Source of the DNA: Vicinamibacteria bacterium
GTDB taxonomy: Bacteria; Acidobacteriota; Vicinamibacteria; Fen-336
Assembly: GCA_035570235.1 (NCBI GenBank)
Contig: DATMML010000064.1
Location: forward strand, 89,888-153,887
Direction: 5' to 3'
Length of the DNA: 64,000 bases
Shown here in pieces: positions 49,602 through 57,163 of the stretch (the stretch's first letter is position 1; each line of letters starts with the position of its first letter). Both the position numbers and the translations under genes were made by a program. Under the pieces are notes generated by a model. That model saw nothing but the letters and a program-made list of their open reading frames with translations. It had not been told where the DNA came from and ran no database searches.

Positions 49602-50417
49602 ATGACGAGGCCAATTACGGTGGCAGTGGCGGCATTCGCGCTTGCGGCGTGGCCGGCTCTTGCCATGAGTGCAGGTCATGAGGGAGGCCGCGGCGGAGGT
49701 GGTCATAGCGGAGGAGGTAGTCACGGAGGCGGCGGCGGTCACGCGTTGGGAGGAGGCGGACACTACGGCGGGCATGCCGGGGGTGGCTGGCATTCCTCGA
49801 GCGGGCACGTGGGGGGCTGGGGGCATGCGGTTCCGCGCGGAAGCTACGGGCGGGGGTACAGCGGCGGCGGCTATGGACGCGGTTACCGGGCTTATGGCTC
49901 CGTCGGGCGCGGCTACGGCTACAGACCCGGCTACGGGTACGGACGTGGATATCGTTATGGATACGGCTGGGGTCCGTATTGGGGCTTGGGCTTCGACCTC
50001 GGATGGCCCTACTACGGGGCCGATTACTACAATGTTGCCCCCTATTACTACGGCTCTCCTTACCCCGACACGGGCTACATCGGGAACGGGGATGGCTACC
50101 ATGGGGATCCTGGTGGCTATTCCGGGGGCGACAGCCCCTCCTATGGGAGCCGTGGCGACTACTCCGACGGGGGAGGACCGAACAACCAACCGCAGTCGGG
50201 TGGCGTTGCGGTGCGGATGGTGGTGCGGCCTTTGGATGCCACGATCTATATGGACGGACGGTTCTGGGGGAGCGGGCATGATGCGTCGACCCTACGTCTT
50301 CCTGAAGGGCGTCATCGGGTCGAGGTCGTTCGCCCGGGCTTCCGGACCTACACCCAAGATTTCGATGTGAACGCCGACCGTCCCGGCCAGCTCTCCATCA
50401 CCCTGGAACGTCGGTAA
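49602..50417 (+). CDS. Secreted Gly/His/Tyr-rich protein with C-terminal PEGA domain
   Basis: Protein of 271 residues: signal peptide (TVAVAAFALAAWPALAMSA), a low-complexity middle (~25-195) first rich in Gly/His, then in Gly/Tyr/Arg, and a C-terminal PEGA-like domain (VRPLDATIYMDGRFWGSG ... LRLPEGRHRVEVVRPGFR). The His/Gly stretch could bind metal ions; the PEGA part is a surface-associated beta domain. No neighbour suggests a pathway. Confidence 0.8.
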   Translation: MTRPITVAVAAFALAAWPALAMSAGHEGGRGGGGHSGGGSHGGGGGHALGGGGHYGGHAGGGWHSSSGHVGGWGHAVPRGSYGRGYSGGGYGRGYRAYGSVGRGYGYRPGYGYGRGYRYGYGWGPYWGLGFDLGWPYYGADYYNVAPYYYGSPYPDTGYIGNGDGYHGDPGGYSGGDSPSYGSRGDYSDGGGPNNQPQSGGVAVRMVVRPLDATIYMDGRFWGSGHDASTLRLPEGRHRVEVVRPGFRTYTQDFDVNADRPGQLSITLERR

Positions 50418-50950
50418 GTTAACGACTGAACGGGGGCTCTTCGCGGCATCCCGTTCCTTAGACCCTCGGGTGGGCGAAGAGCGGCTGTTGGTGCCGCCGT
50501 CCCCGCGGTGCAAGAGAAGCGATGCGTTTGGCTACGGTTTACTTCGCTTCATTTGGCCTTGGCCGACTTGGAGTTGGACCGACTCGGGTGTCCCTCCGTA
50601 CCGGGCGTGCTTCGCCTCCGGGAGCGGGGGGGGCCGCCGGGGCTGCGAGAACCATCCCGACAACCAATTCCTGGTGTTCGTCCGTGGTACCGGAACCGCT
50701 CTGGCCTGCACCCACGGCAGCGACGTCGGGGAGAGTGGCGGTGGGGGAATCGGGAGAGAGGCGCCGGAGCCCCTCTTCTTCTGCGGGGAGTTGACGGTCA
50801 GCCACCCCTAACTGTGGCGTTTCGCTCTGCCCTCGCGATCGGCACCGGTTGTGTTCGCGAGAGTCCGAGGACCGGGCTCGATTGCGGCATGGCGGTTGAA
50901 CCGAGGCCGGGGGCTTGAGAAGACGCGAATGGCGGGTCCTCTCCGCCCCA
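50418..50950. other. Intergenic, no supported gene
   Basis: About 530 bp. Overlapping open frames of 70-135 codons occur in several phases, as expected for GC-rich non-coding DNA; none shows a domain or a ribosome site. It separates convergent genes. Confidence 0.4.
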
Positions 50951-51760
50951 TCACTTTCCGACCTTCCAGGCCCCGCCTTCCAGCACCATCTTCAGGATAT
51001 GGCCTATGACCATGCCATCTTCGGCTCGGTGGCCCTCGATTGACGCGAGGGCCGAGCCGTCGGTCTGGGGGACGATTCTGACAACCACGCTGTCGGCAGG
51101 CACGTCGGCGGCGAGCTGCTTCAGCATCTCGAGACCGTCGGCGCCGCGGTAGTCGGCCGCGGCAGGGGTGTTGAGGGTCGCCAGGAAACCGCTCAGCTCT
51201 TTTCGTCGGATGGCCGTGATGTGTCGGCTGGCGGCGAGCGCGGGTGGGCTCGCGAGGGCCGAGGCCTGCTCCTCCGCCGTTGGCGGGCGCGGGATTGGTG
51301 CCGCGAAAAGCACGTCGTATTGCCACACCACTCCCATGAACGTGTGGGGCCCGTCGACAGAAAGGCGCCCCGCGATGGCGGTGCGCTCCAGTCGCTCGCG
51401 CGTGAACTTGTGCATCCCGGCCGCCGACACCATGCCGTCGAACCCCTTGGCGAACAACGATCCGCCAATCGGAGAGCCTTGTGCATCGATGACGACCTCG
51501 ACCATGTGCGCCCTACCGTCGCGGGCCAGGTGGATGAGCTCGAAGACATCAGCACGCGCCTCATCGGAGAGCGCCACGTCGCTCAGCAGCACGTGGACGT
51601 CCTCGGTCTTTTTGTCGAAGAAACCGGGCTGCGCGGTTGCATAGACATGGGCGATCGCGACCGGCACGCCGCTGATCGTCAGCGTGCCAGTCACGGTGCC
51701 CTCCTGCCCAGCGGCCTGCGGCGCAAGGGCGAGGAGAGCGACGAGCGCGATCAGTGCCAC
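50951..51760 (-). CDS. Secreted hypothetical protein
   Basis: Protein of 269 residues with a signal peptide (LIALVALLALAPQAAGQ) followed by a beta-rich part (GTVTGTLTISGVPVAIAHVYA) and a C-terminal region ending in MVLEGGAWKVGK. The start overlaps the upstream gene by 10 bp. Not recognised; the paired genes look like a small acidobacterial secreted family. Confidence 0.6.
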   Translation of the reverse strand: MALIALVALLALAPQAAGQEGTVTGTLTISGVPVAIAHVYATAQPGFFDKKTEDVHVLLSDVALSDEARADVFELIHLARDGRAHMVEVVIDAQGSPIGGSLFAKGFDGMVSAAGMHKFTRERLERTAIAGRLSVDGPHTFMGVVWQYDVLFAAPIPRPPTAEEQASALASPPALAASRHITAIRRKELSGFLATLNTPAAADYRGADGLEMLKQLAADVPADSVVVRIVPQTDGSALASIEGHRAEDGMVIGHILKMVLEGGAWKVGK

Positions 51761-52182
51761 TCCTCCCTATCGAGCTTCCAGGCACCGCCCTCCTTGACGA
51801 TTGTGATCTTTCCGGCCTGCTTCTCCTTCTTTGCCGCGTCTGAGAGGCTCGCGGCGAGGCCTTCGGCCGTGAGGAGGGCCCCGCCCTCCGGCGTGCGCTC
51901 TTCCTTGGTGACCTTGAGCTCCGTGAGCGCCCCCATGATCTTCATCATCCCGAACATCTTCTCGCGGTCGGCGGCTGGCGTGGCCTGGACCTGCTTGAGG
52001 TTCTTGGCGGCCATGAAGGGAAAGAGGTCATCGACCTTCGTGGCTTTGTCGAATGCGGCTCGGTAGGCGACGTAGAACTGCGTCGCCGTCTGCGCCTTCG
52101 GCTGTGGGGCCTGGGCCCAGGCCGTGGACGTCAGAACCAGGGCCAACCCAGTCGACCAGCTCGCGATCTTGACGGTGTGCAT
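51751..52182 (-). CDS. Secreted hypothetical protein
   Basis: Protein of 143 residues with a signal peptide (IASWSTGLALVLTSTAWAQA) and a C-terminal strand IVKEGGAWKLDREEW. The GGAWK ending is shared with the downstream partner and resembles NTF2/DUF4878-type secreted domains. Function unknown. Confidence 0.62.
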   Translation of the reverse strand: MHTVKIASWSTGLALVLTSTAWAQAPQPKAQTATQFYVAYRAAFDKATKVDDLFPFMAAKNLKQVQATPAADREKMFGMMKIMGALTELKVTKEERTPEGGALLTAEGLAASLSDAAKKEKQAGKITIVKEGGAWKLDREEWH

Positions 52183-52283
52183 GGTTTCGCTCTCCTCTGG
52201 AAGTGGAACAGCAGGTGCGGTGATGTGATGAACAGCATTCTACCCGGTCTCACGTCGCCGAGTCCGTGGCGCGTCCGGCGGGC

Positions 52284-52331
52284 GGAGTCGGCGTCCTCAA
52301 CGTGCCGTTCACGCTTCCCGTGGCGTTCGCC
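52284..52331 (+). repeat. 48-bp dispersed repeat, copy 2
   Basis: Forty-five of 48 bases equal the copy at 27228-27275, same orientation. It lies between a secreted protein gene and the end of a Ser/Thr kinase gene, in non-coding DNA. Confidence 0.75.
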
Positions 52332-52397
52332 TGAAGCACGTCTGGTCGCGGATGTCCCCTGGGCGACGGAAGATGGTGACCCTAAGGCGTTGGGACG

Positions 52398-53831
52398 CTA
52401 CTTCGTGTCCATGGCTATTGCAGAGTTCCGAGGTGATACAGGGAACGCCTGGCGCCCGCCCAGCGCATCGGCGCTCACTAAGACGTCCTTCGGGGGCCAC
52501 GTCGGTCGTGGAGAGAAGGCACTGAGGGGAAACGTGATTTCCTCCCCGGGAGCGAGCACACCGCTGGTCGCCGCGGTCGCCAGGGCCCCGTCAGGGCCGA
52601 CAATGGTGACGGAAATCTCGGCCACCCGACCCCCGGTGGCGTTCGTGAGCGTGAGCCACTCCGCATCCAGCTCAACCCGGAACCCGTGCCGGCGGGGCTT
52701 GGCCGCCGGACCGGCGGTGATCCGCTCAGGCGCGGGGGAGGCGGCTTCCGCCGGGCGCGCCTCCGATGCGGACGGAGTGGGGGAGACGGGCAGGGGCAGG
52801 CTTATGGACGAGGAGGACGCCAGAGGCGCGGATGGGCGCGGAGCGTGGCTGATGGCGAGGGCGGCAAGGCCGAACAGGACCAAAGCCAGGCTCATGCCGG
52901 CCACGGCCATACGAAGGCGCCTGCGCGCCGGAGGCGAATGAGAGGAGGCTCCGGTGGCCTGGGGGAGCTGAGCTGACCGAATCGCAGCCACGAGGTCGGG
53001 GAGGGGGAGCCGGCGCGCCGGGTCCTTGTGGAGAGAGCGCCGCAGCGCATCCTCGAGGGCTGGGTGGACTTCAGGCCTGAAGTCGCGGACGCGGCGCGGA
53101 GCCAGGTGGCGGTGGGCAGCGAGCCATTGGTTCGGCGTGGCCCGTCGGGGCAGGTCGTAGGCGGGCCGGTTCGCGAGCAGGAGAAAAGCGAGGGCGGCCA
53201 GGTTGTAGACGTCGGCGGGGGTGCCGAGAGGGTGCCCGTCGTAGGCCTCGGGACAGGCCCAGGACGGAGTGCCGGGGAACTGGCCAGTGCCGGTGAGCCG
53301 CGCATCCTGCAGGTGCTTGGAGATGCCGAAATCGCCGAGCTTGAGGAGCGGCGCCCGGGAGGAGGGGAGAAGGTAGTTCGAAGGCTTGATGTCTCGATGG
53401 ATGACGCCGACCGCATGGGCCTCGGCTACGGGGATGGTCGCGGCCAGGGCGAGGTCCAGGGCCTCCGTGGTCGTGAAGGGGCAGGCCTCCTGTTCCCGGC
53501 GCTCCAGCTCGCGCTGGAGGTCGGGTCCGTCGACGGACTCCATCTCCAGCCACGCCGTGTCGTCGTCGAGGAAGAACGCGGTGTAGACCTGGACGACCGC
53601 ATGGCTGAGGATCCGCTGCGTGTTCGTCACTTCCGCCTGCAATCGCCTCTTGATGGTGCGGTCGAAGCGGTGGAAGACCTTGAGGGCCACCGGCTGGTCG
53701 AGCACCAGGCTCTGGACGCGAGCGACCACGGCGAAAGCGCCCGCGCCGAGGAAGATCCAGCTGTCCGGGTCGTACCGGCTCGTGAACTCCGCGCGGAGCT
53801 TCAGGAGGGCGAGGATGGCGTCGGGTGACAA
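52398..53831 (-). CDS. Ser/Thr protein kinase with membrane helix and outer C-terminal domain
   Basis: Hanks-type kinase of about 477 residues. Gly loop GAGAFAVVARV at ~29-39, K51 in VALKVF, catalytic HRDIKPSN at 145-152, DFG at 167-169. A membrane helix (~308-328) is followed by a Ser/Pro linker and a beta-rich outer domain (~395-470; VELDAEWLTLTNATGGRV). The start is inferred: TTG at 53831, with GAGG just upstream, 8 bp after the activator stop. Probably co-transcribed with and functionally tied to the sigma-54 activator upstream. Confidence 0.85.
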   Translation of the reverse strand: MSPDAILALLKLRAEFTSRYDPDSWIFLGAGAFAVVARVQSLVLDQPVALKVFHRFDRTIKRRLQAEVTNTQRILSHAVVQVYTAFFLDDDTAWLEMESVDGPDLQRELERREQEACPFTTTEALDLALAATIPVAEAHAVGVIHRDIKPSNYLLPSSRAPLLKLGDFGISKHLQDARLTGTGQFPGTPSWACPEAYDGHPLGTPADVYNLAALAFLLLANRPAYDLPRRATPNQWLAAHRHLAPRRVRDFRPEVHPALEDALRRSLHKDPARRLPLPDLVAAIRSAQLPQATGASSHSPPARRRLRMAVAGMSLALVLFGLAALAISHAPRPSAPLASSSSISLPLPVSPTPSASEARPAEAASPAPERITAGPAAKPRRHGFRVELDAEWLTLTNATGGRVAEISVTIVGPDGALATAATSGVLAPGEEITFPLSAFSPRPTWPPKDVLVSADALGGRQAFPVSPRNSAIAMDTK

Positions 53832-53839
53832 GGGCAGCC

Positions 53840-55459
53840 TCAGTGCTCGGTGGAAGCCTCGGTCGGGATGTTCAGGGTCCGGCGCCAGCGCCTTAGAGTC
53901 GTCTCGCCCATCCCCAGGGAACGGGCGGTGGCCGCGCCGTTGCCCGAGTGCTGCTCCAGCCGCGCGAGGATCAGGTCCCGACGGAACTGGTTGATGGCGT
54001 CGCGGAACCTGAGCTCGAAGAGGCGGTCGCGCGTGCCCGCCTCGGCGGGGGAGCAGGCCTGGGGGTAGGCGTGGCGCAGGGACTCGCGGTCGATTCGCGC
54101 CCCCGGTTTGGTGTGGGTCACGAGCTTGGCCGCGACGCCCGAGAGCTCGCGCACGTTGCCGGGCCAAGAATAGGCAGCGAGGACGCGCAAGACCGACGGA
54201 TCGAAGCCAAGGGTGGGCCGCCGGAGGCGGCGCTCGTTGAGGACACGGTAGTGCTCGAGCAAGGGGATGATGTCGAGCGGGCGCTCGCGGAGCGCGGCCA
54301 GCCGAACGGTGTGGCCCACCGTCATCCGGTCCAGGAGGTCGGGGAGGAACTGGCCCTTGGTGGCGGCGTCGTCGAGGTCGCGGTTGGTGGCCATGATGAG
54401 GAGCACATCCACGGGGATCTGCTCCGCGACGCCCACGGGCTGCACCGTGCGGTAGTCGAGCGCCCGGAGCAACGTGGCCTGGACGGGCAGGGGGAGATGG
54501 GAGATCTCGTCCAGGAAGAGGACCCCTTTGTGGGCGGAGCGGAAGAGGCCCTTCTCGTCGCTGATCGCGCCCGTGAACGCCCCCCGCTTGTGACCGAAGA
54601 AACGTGAGGCCGCGAGCTCCGAGGTGATCTCCGCGCAGTTGATGGTGACGAAAGGACCCCTCCGCCGCTCCGAGTAGGCCCCGATGTAGCGTGCGACGAC
54701 TTCCTTGCCCGTACCCCGCTCCCCGAGGAGGAGGAAGGGGGCGGGGGAGCGGGCGCTGGCGGCGGGGATCAGGGTCTCGTGGAGCTCGCGGCGAAGGCGC
54801 AGCATGTGGTGGCTGTCCCCGATCAGGTCGGGGGCTCCCTCGGGCCGCGCTTCGGCTCCGAGGAGGGCCTGAAGGTCCCGCTCCCGGCGCTGGGCCTGGA
54901 AGAAGTATCCGAAGAGGCGACCGAGGGCGGCCGCATAGGTATCGAGCCACACCAGGTCCTCGAACTCGTATGCGAGGCCCGGCTGGCTCTGCTGAAAGTA
55001 GAGGATGGCGAGGACCCCGCTCGCGTAGGGATCGACGATGGGCGAGCAGAGCACCGAATAGGGCTCATCTACGAAGGCGGCCGTTTGCAGCGTCAGCATT
55101 CGAGGGTCCTGGATTACCTGGCACTGTTTGCTCTCAAGAGCCTTTCGGATCACTTGGGCGCTGATGCCCGGCGCGCTGCGGCCGCTCTCCGCGGCGAGGA
55201 CCTGCTGCTCGGAAATCCTGCCCACGGCGTGGATGCTGCGGAGCTTGGGCGGGTCATCCTGCTCGACCAGGAGCAGCAGCCCGCGCTGCGCCTTGCATCC
55301 CCGGACGGCAGCATCGAACGACTGACGAAGGGCGTCCTCGAGGTCGGCGGTACCAGCAAAGACGGACAGCGCCTCGTTCAGCGCGGAGATGAGAGCGGGG
55401 TAGTCGCGTGTCTGGAGTGGCGGCTGGAGACCCTCGTCTTCCCTGGGGTCGCCGTCCAT
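53840..55459 (-). CDS. GAF-domain sigma-54-dependent transcriptional activator
   Basis: Enhancer-binding protein of 539 residues. GAF sensor at ~25-190; AAA+ domain at ~212-440 with Walker A GERGTGKE at 246-253, the sigma-54 contact loop GAFTGA at 293-298 and Walker B VLFLDE at 313-318; Fis-type HTH at ~495-535 (GNGAATARSLGMGETTLRRW). No receiver domain, so input is through GAF or via the adjacent kinase. Divergent from the VirB2-like operon, whose upstream region has a sigma-54 promoter match; it very probably activates that operon. Confidence 0.93.
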   Translation of the reverse strand: MDGDPREDEGLQPPLQTRDYPALISALNEALSVFAGTADLEDALRQSFDAAVRGCKAQRGLLLLVEQDDPPKLRSIHAVGRISEQQVLAAESGRSAPGISAQVIRKALESKQCQVIQDPRMLTLQTAAFVDEPYSVLCSPIVDPYASGVLAILYFQQSQPGLAYEFEDLVWLDTYAAALGRLFGYFFQAQRRERDLQALLGAEARPEGAPDLIGDSHHMLRLRRELHETLIPAASARSPAPFLLLGERGTGKEVVARYIGAYSERRRGPFVTINCAEITSELAASRFFGHKRGAFTGAISDEKGLFRSAHKGVLFLDEISHLPLPVQATLLRALDYRTVQPVGVAEQIPVDVLLIMATNRDLDDAATKGQFLPDLLDRMTVGHTVRLAALRERPLDIIPLLEHYRVLNERRLRRPTLGFDPSVLRVLAAYSWPGNVRELSGVAAKLVTHTKPGARIDRESLRHAYPQACSPAEAGTRDRLFELRFRDAINQFRRDLILARLEQHSGNGAATARSLGMGETTLRRWRRTLNIPTEASTEH

Positions 55460-55808
55460 GGGGGCGCAAGTCTAAGGTCACGGGCGGGGTTCCGGCAAGA
55501 ATTAGTGAGCTGTTTCGCCGTCACCGGACTCGACCGGGCCACTTTGACGGTTCCTGTCCAGCCAATTCACGATTTCGTTCGCAAAATTCCCGCGCTTCGG
55601 CTGCCCGAACCCAGGATCACTGATCCCTCGGGCCAGTCGCCGCCCGCACCGCTCTCCAAGTGCCGCATGCAGTCGTTGGCCAGATGACCGGCGCAGTACG
55701 GCCACTAACGGCGGTGGGAGAGTCGGAGGTGCCCGCCGGAACTGGCGAAGCGGGCTGCGGGCGAGGTCTAACTGCAGGCGAGGTTGGGCCTTGGGAGTCC
55801 AGTCACGC
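55460..55808. other. Divergent regulatory region between activator and VirB operon
   Basis: About 350 bp with no supported gene. Upstream activator sites for the sigma-54 regulator would be expected here; I could not pick a clear paired motif by eye. Confidence 0.45.
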
Positions 55809-55825
55809 GGGGCATCCCGCTTGCT
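55809..55825 (+). promoter_or_regulatory. Candidate sigma-54 (-24/-12) promoter of the VirB2-like operon
   Basis: GGGGCATCCCGCTTGCT contains GG at 55811-55812 and GC at 55823-55824 with the required 10 bases between. The -12 part TTGCT matches the consensus fully; the -24 part GGCA matches in its core. Transcription would start near 55836, 15 bases before the ATG and just upstream of the GGAGGTGAG ribosome site. The sigma-54 activator gene lies divergently next to it. Confidence 0.7.
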
Positions 55826-55850
55826 GGGGAAGGAAGCCCGGAGGTGAGGC

Positions 55851-56222
55851 ATGCTGGACGCTCCGAAGGCTTCGCTCGGGTCGAGCGCCCTTCCGCCACC
55901 GGGAAGCCTGCGTCTCTCGAGACTGCGACCCCTCGCCACCGCGCTCCTTGCGGCGGGGCTCGTCCTCGTCCTGGGGGCACCGGCCTGGGCGGCGGGCGAT
56001 CCCCTGAACGGTCTCGTCGAAGTCATCACCCAGAATGCGCAGCGATGGAGCGCGGCCCTCATGATCGTTGGAGGCCTGGGGGCGGGGGGTTCGATGGTGC
56101 TGGGCCACCACCAGTCCGGCGACCATGCGCGGCGGTTTCTCTTTGGATCGCTGTTCCTCCTGGCCGCGGGCGCGGGAGTCCAAATGTACTCGCGCATGCA
56201 GAGCCTGCTGGGAGGCTTCTAG
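55851..56222 (+). CDS. virB2: VirB2/TrbC-like pilin
   Basis: Protein of 123 residues. A long signal region (RLRPLATALLAAGLVLVLGAPAWA) ends before AGDPLNGLVEVITQNAQ, typical of TrbC/VirB2 proteins, followed by two membrane helices (WSAALMIVGGLGAGGSMVL and FLFGSLFLLAAGAGVQMY). The pilin subunit of a type IV secretion pilus. GGAGGTGAG precedes the ATG. Confidence 0.8.
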   Translation: MLDAPKASLGSSALPPPGSLRLSRLRPLATALLAAGLVLVLGAPAWAAGDPLNGLVEVITQNAQRWSAALMIVGGLGAGGSMVLGHHQSGDHARRFLFGSLFLLAAGAGVQMYSRMQSLLGGF

Positions 56223-56291
56223 CGTCGGGGCTGTGTCCGAGCGGGGGTCTGCCTGAGGGTGGGGCTCCCGCGGCGAGGGAGGCTCTCCAGG

Positions 56292-56792
56292 GTGAGGGTC
56301 AGGCGGAGCCTGGTTGGACTCGGAGCGGCGCTCGCTTGCTCGTGTGGGAGCGACGGCCCGGCTCTGACCGACTCGGGTCCGATAGCGGTGGCGCCTTTTC
56401 TCGGGCCGTACACGTTCTCCCTCACGGCGTCCCCGAGCTGCGGGCAGCCAAGCTGGGCCTGGCGCTGGAACGGGGAAGGAACGGGCGCGGGAGCCAACTC
56501 CGTGGTTACGCTGCCCGGTGGGGACCCCCGCATGACCGTCCGCCTGTACGACCTCATGAGCAGCGTCAATCCCCGGCGGGTGCTTGTTGTCCTGGACCTC
56601 GAGCGGGCGCCCGTCGCCGATAACCTGTTCGTGACCTTCTACAGCCTGATCGAGAGCGTCGCCGTGCCGCCGGGAGTGCGTTCCCCTGTCTCGGGCCTCG
56701 CCACGGGCGAGATTGCCGTCTGGGATAGCCAGACCTTTCAGCCGCGGAGCTGCGGGGCCGCCGATCACGCGTGGGAGCTCGCACCGCGTTGA
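56292..56792 (+). CDS. Putative lipoprotein in the type IV secretion locus
   Basis: Protein of about 166 residues. The GTG at 56292 has GGAGG upstream and opens a lipoprotein signal (VRVRRSLVGLGAALACSCG; lipidated Cys in ALAC); a GTG at 56259 is the alternative. The mature part has GPYTFSLTASPSCGQ and YDLMSSVNPRRVLVVLDLER. Not recognised; its place between VirB2 and VirB3 suggests a role in the same apparatus. Confidence 0.6.
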   Translation: MRVRRSLVGLGAALACSCGSDGPALTDSGPIAVAPFLGPYTFSLTASPSCGQPSWAWRWNGEGTGAGANSVVTLPGGDPRMTVRLYDLMSSVNPRRVLVVLDLERAPVADNLFVTFYSLIESVAVPPGVRSPVSGLATGEIAVWDSQTFQPRSCGAADHAWELAPR

Positions 56793-57163
56793 GGCGTCAG
56801 ACGGAGGTCCTCCGCAACCTGGATGACCCCCTGAAGCTGGGGCCGCTGACCGTGCGCTCGTGGGGCGTGGTGCTGGTCGCGTTCAGCGTGCTGGCCGCGG
56901 TCGATCAGCTCACGGGATTGCTCTCGCTGCTCCCGCCCTTTCGGCTGGGGATTGTATTGGAAGTCTTGGGGGCGGCCGTGGCCGCGCTCACGCTCGCGTA
57001 CATGGAGCGGCAGGAGGACGAGCATTTCGTGCCCAGCCTGATCCGCTTCTACCTATCGCGCCCCGGGCGCTTCGTCTACAGCGCGGCCGCGAATGAGCGT
57101 CTCGCCAAGCACCCTTTGGAAGTGGTGCTGCGCTCGCGTGCGGCTGGGGGTGGACGAGCTTGA
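56789..57163 (+). CDS. virB3: VirB3/TrbD-like membrane protein
   Basis: Protein of about 124 residues from the TTG at 56789 (overlapping the previous stop as TTGA; a GTG at 56771 is also possible). Short cytoplasmic start (QTEVLRNLDDPLKLGPLTVR), two membrane helices (residues ~25-75) and a cytoplasmic tail. Size, topology and position before VirB4 fit VirB3. Confidence 0.72.
   Translation: MRRQTEVLRNLDDPLKLGPLTVRSWGVVLVAFSVLAAVDQLTGLLSLLPPFRLGIVLEVLGAAVAALTLAYMERQEDEHFVPSLIRFYLSRPGRFVYSAAANERLAKHPLEVVLRSRAAGGGRA

Noticed and set aside
50470..50811. 113-codon rightward frame in the 530-bp gap
   Set aside because: No recognised content, competing frames of similar length in other phases, no ribosome site.
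53832..54950. Upstream extension of the Ser/Thr kinase frame across the sigma-54 activator gene
   Set aside because: The extension overlaps a well-conserved activator in another frame and is Pro/Arg-rich; the kinase is better started near 53831.
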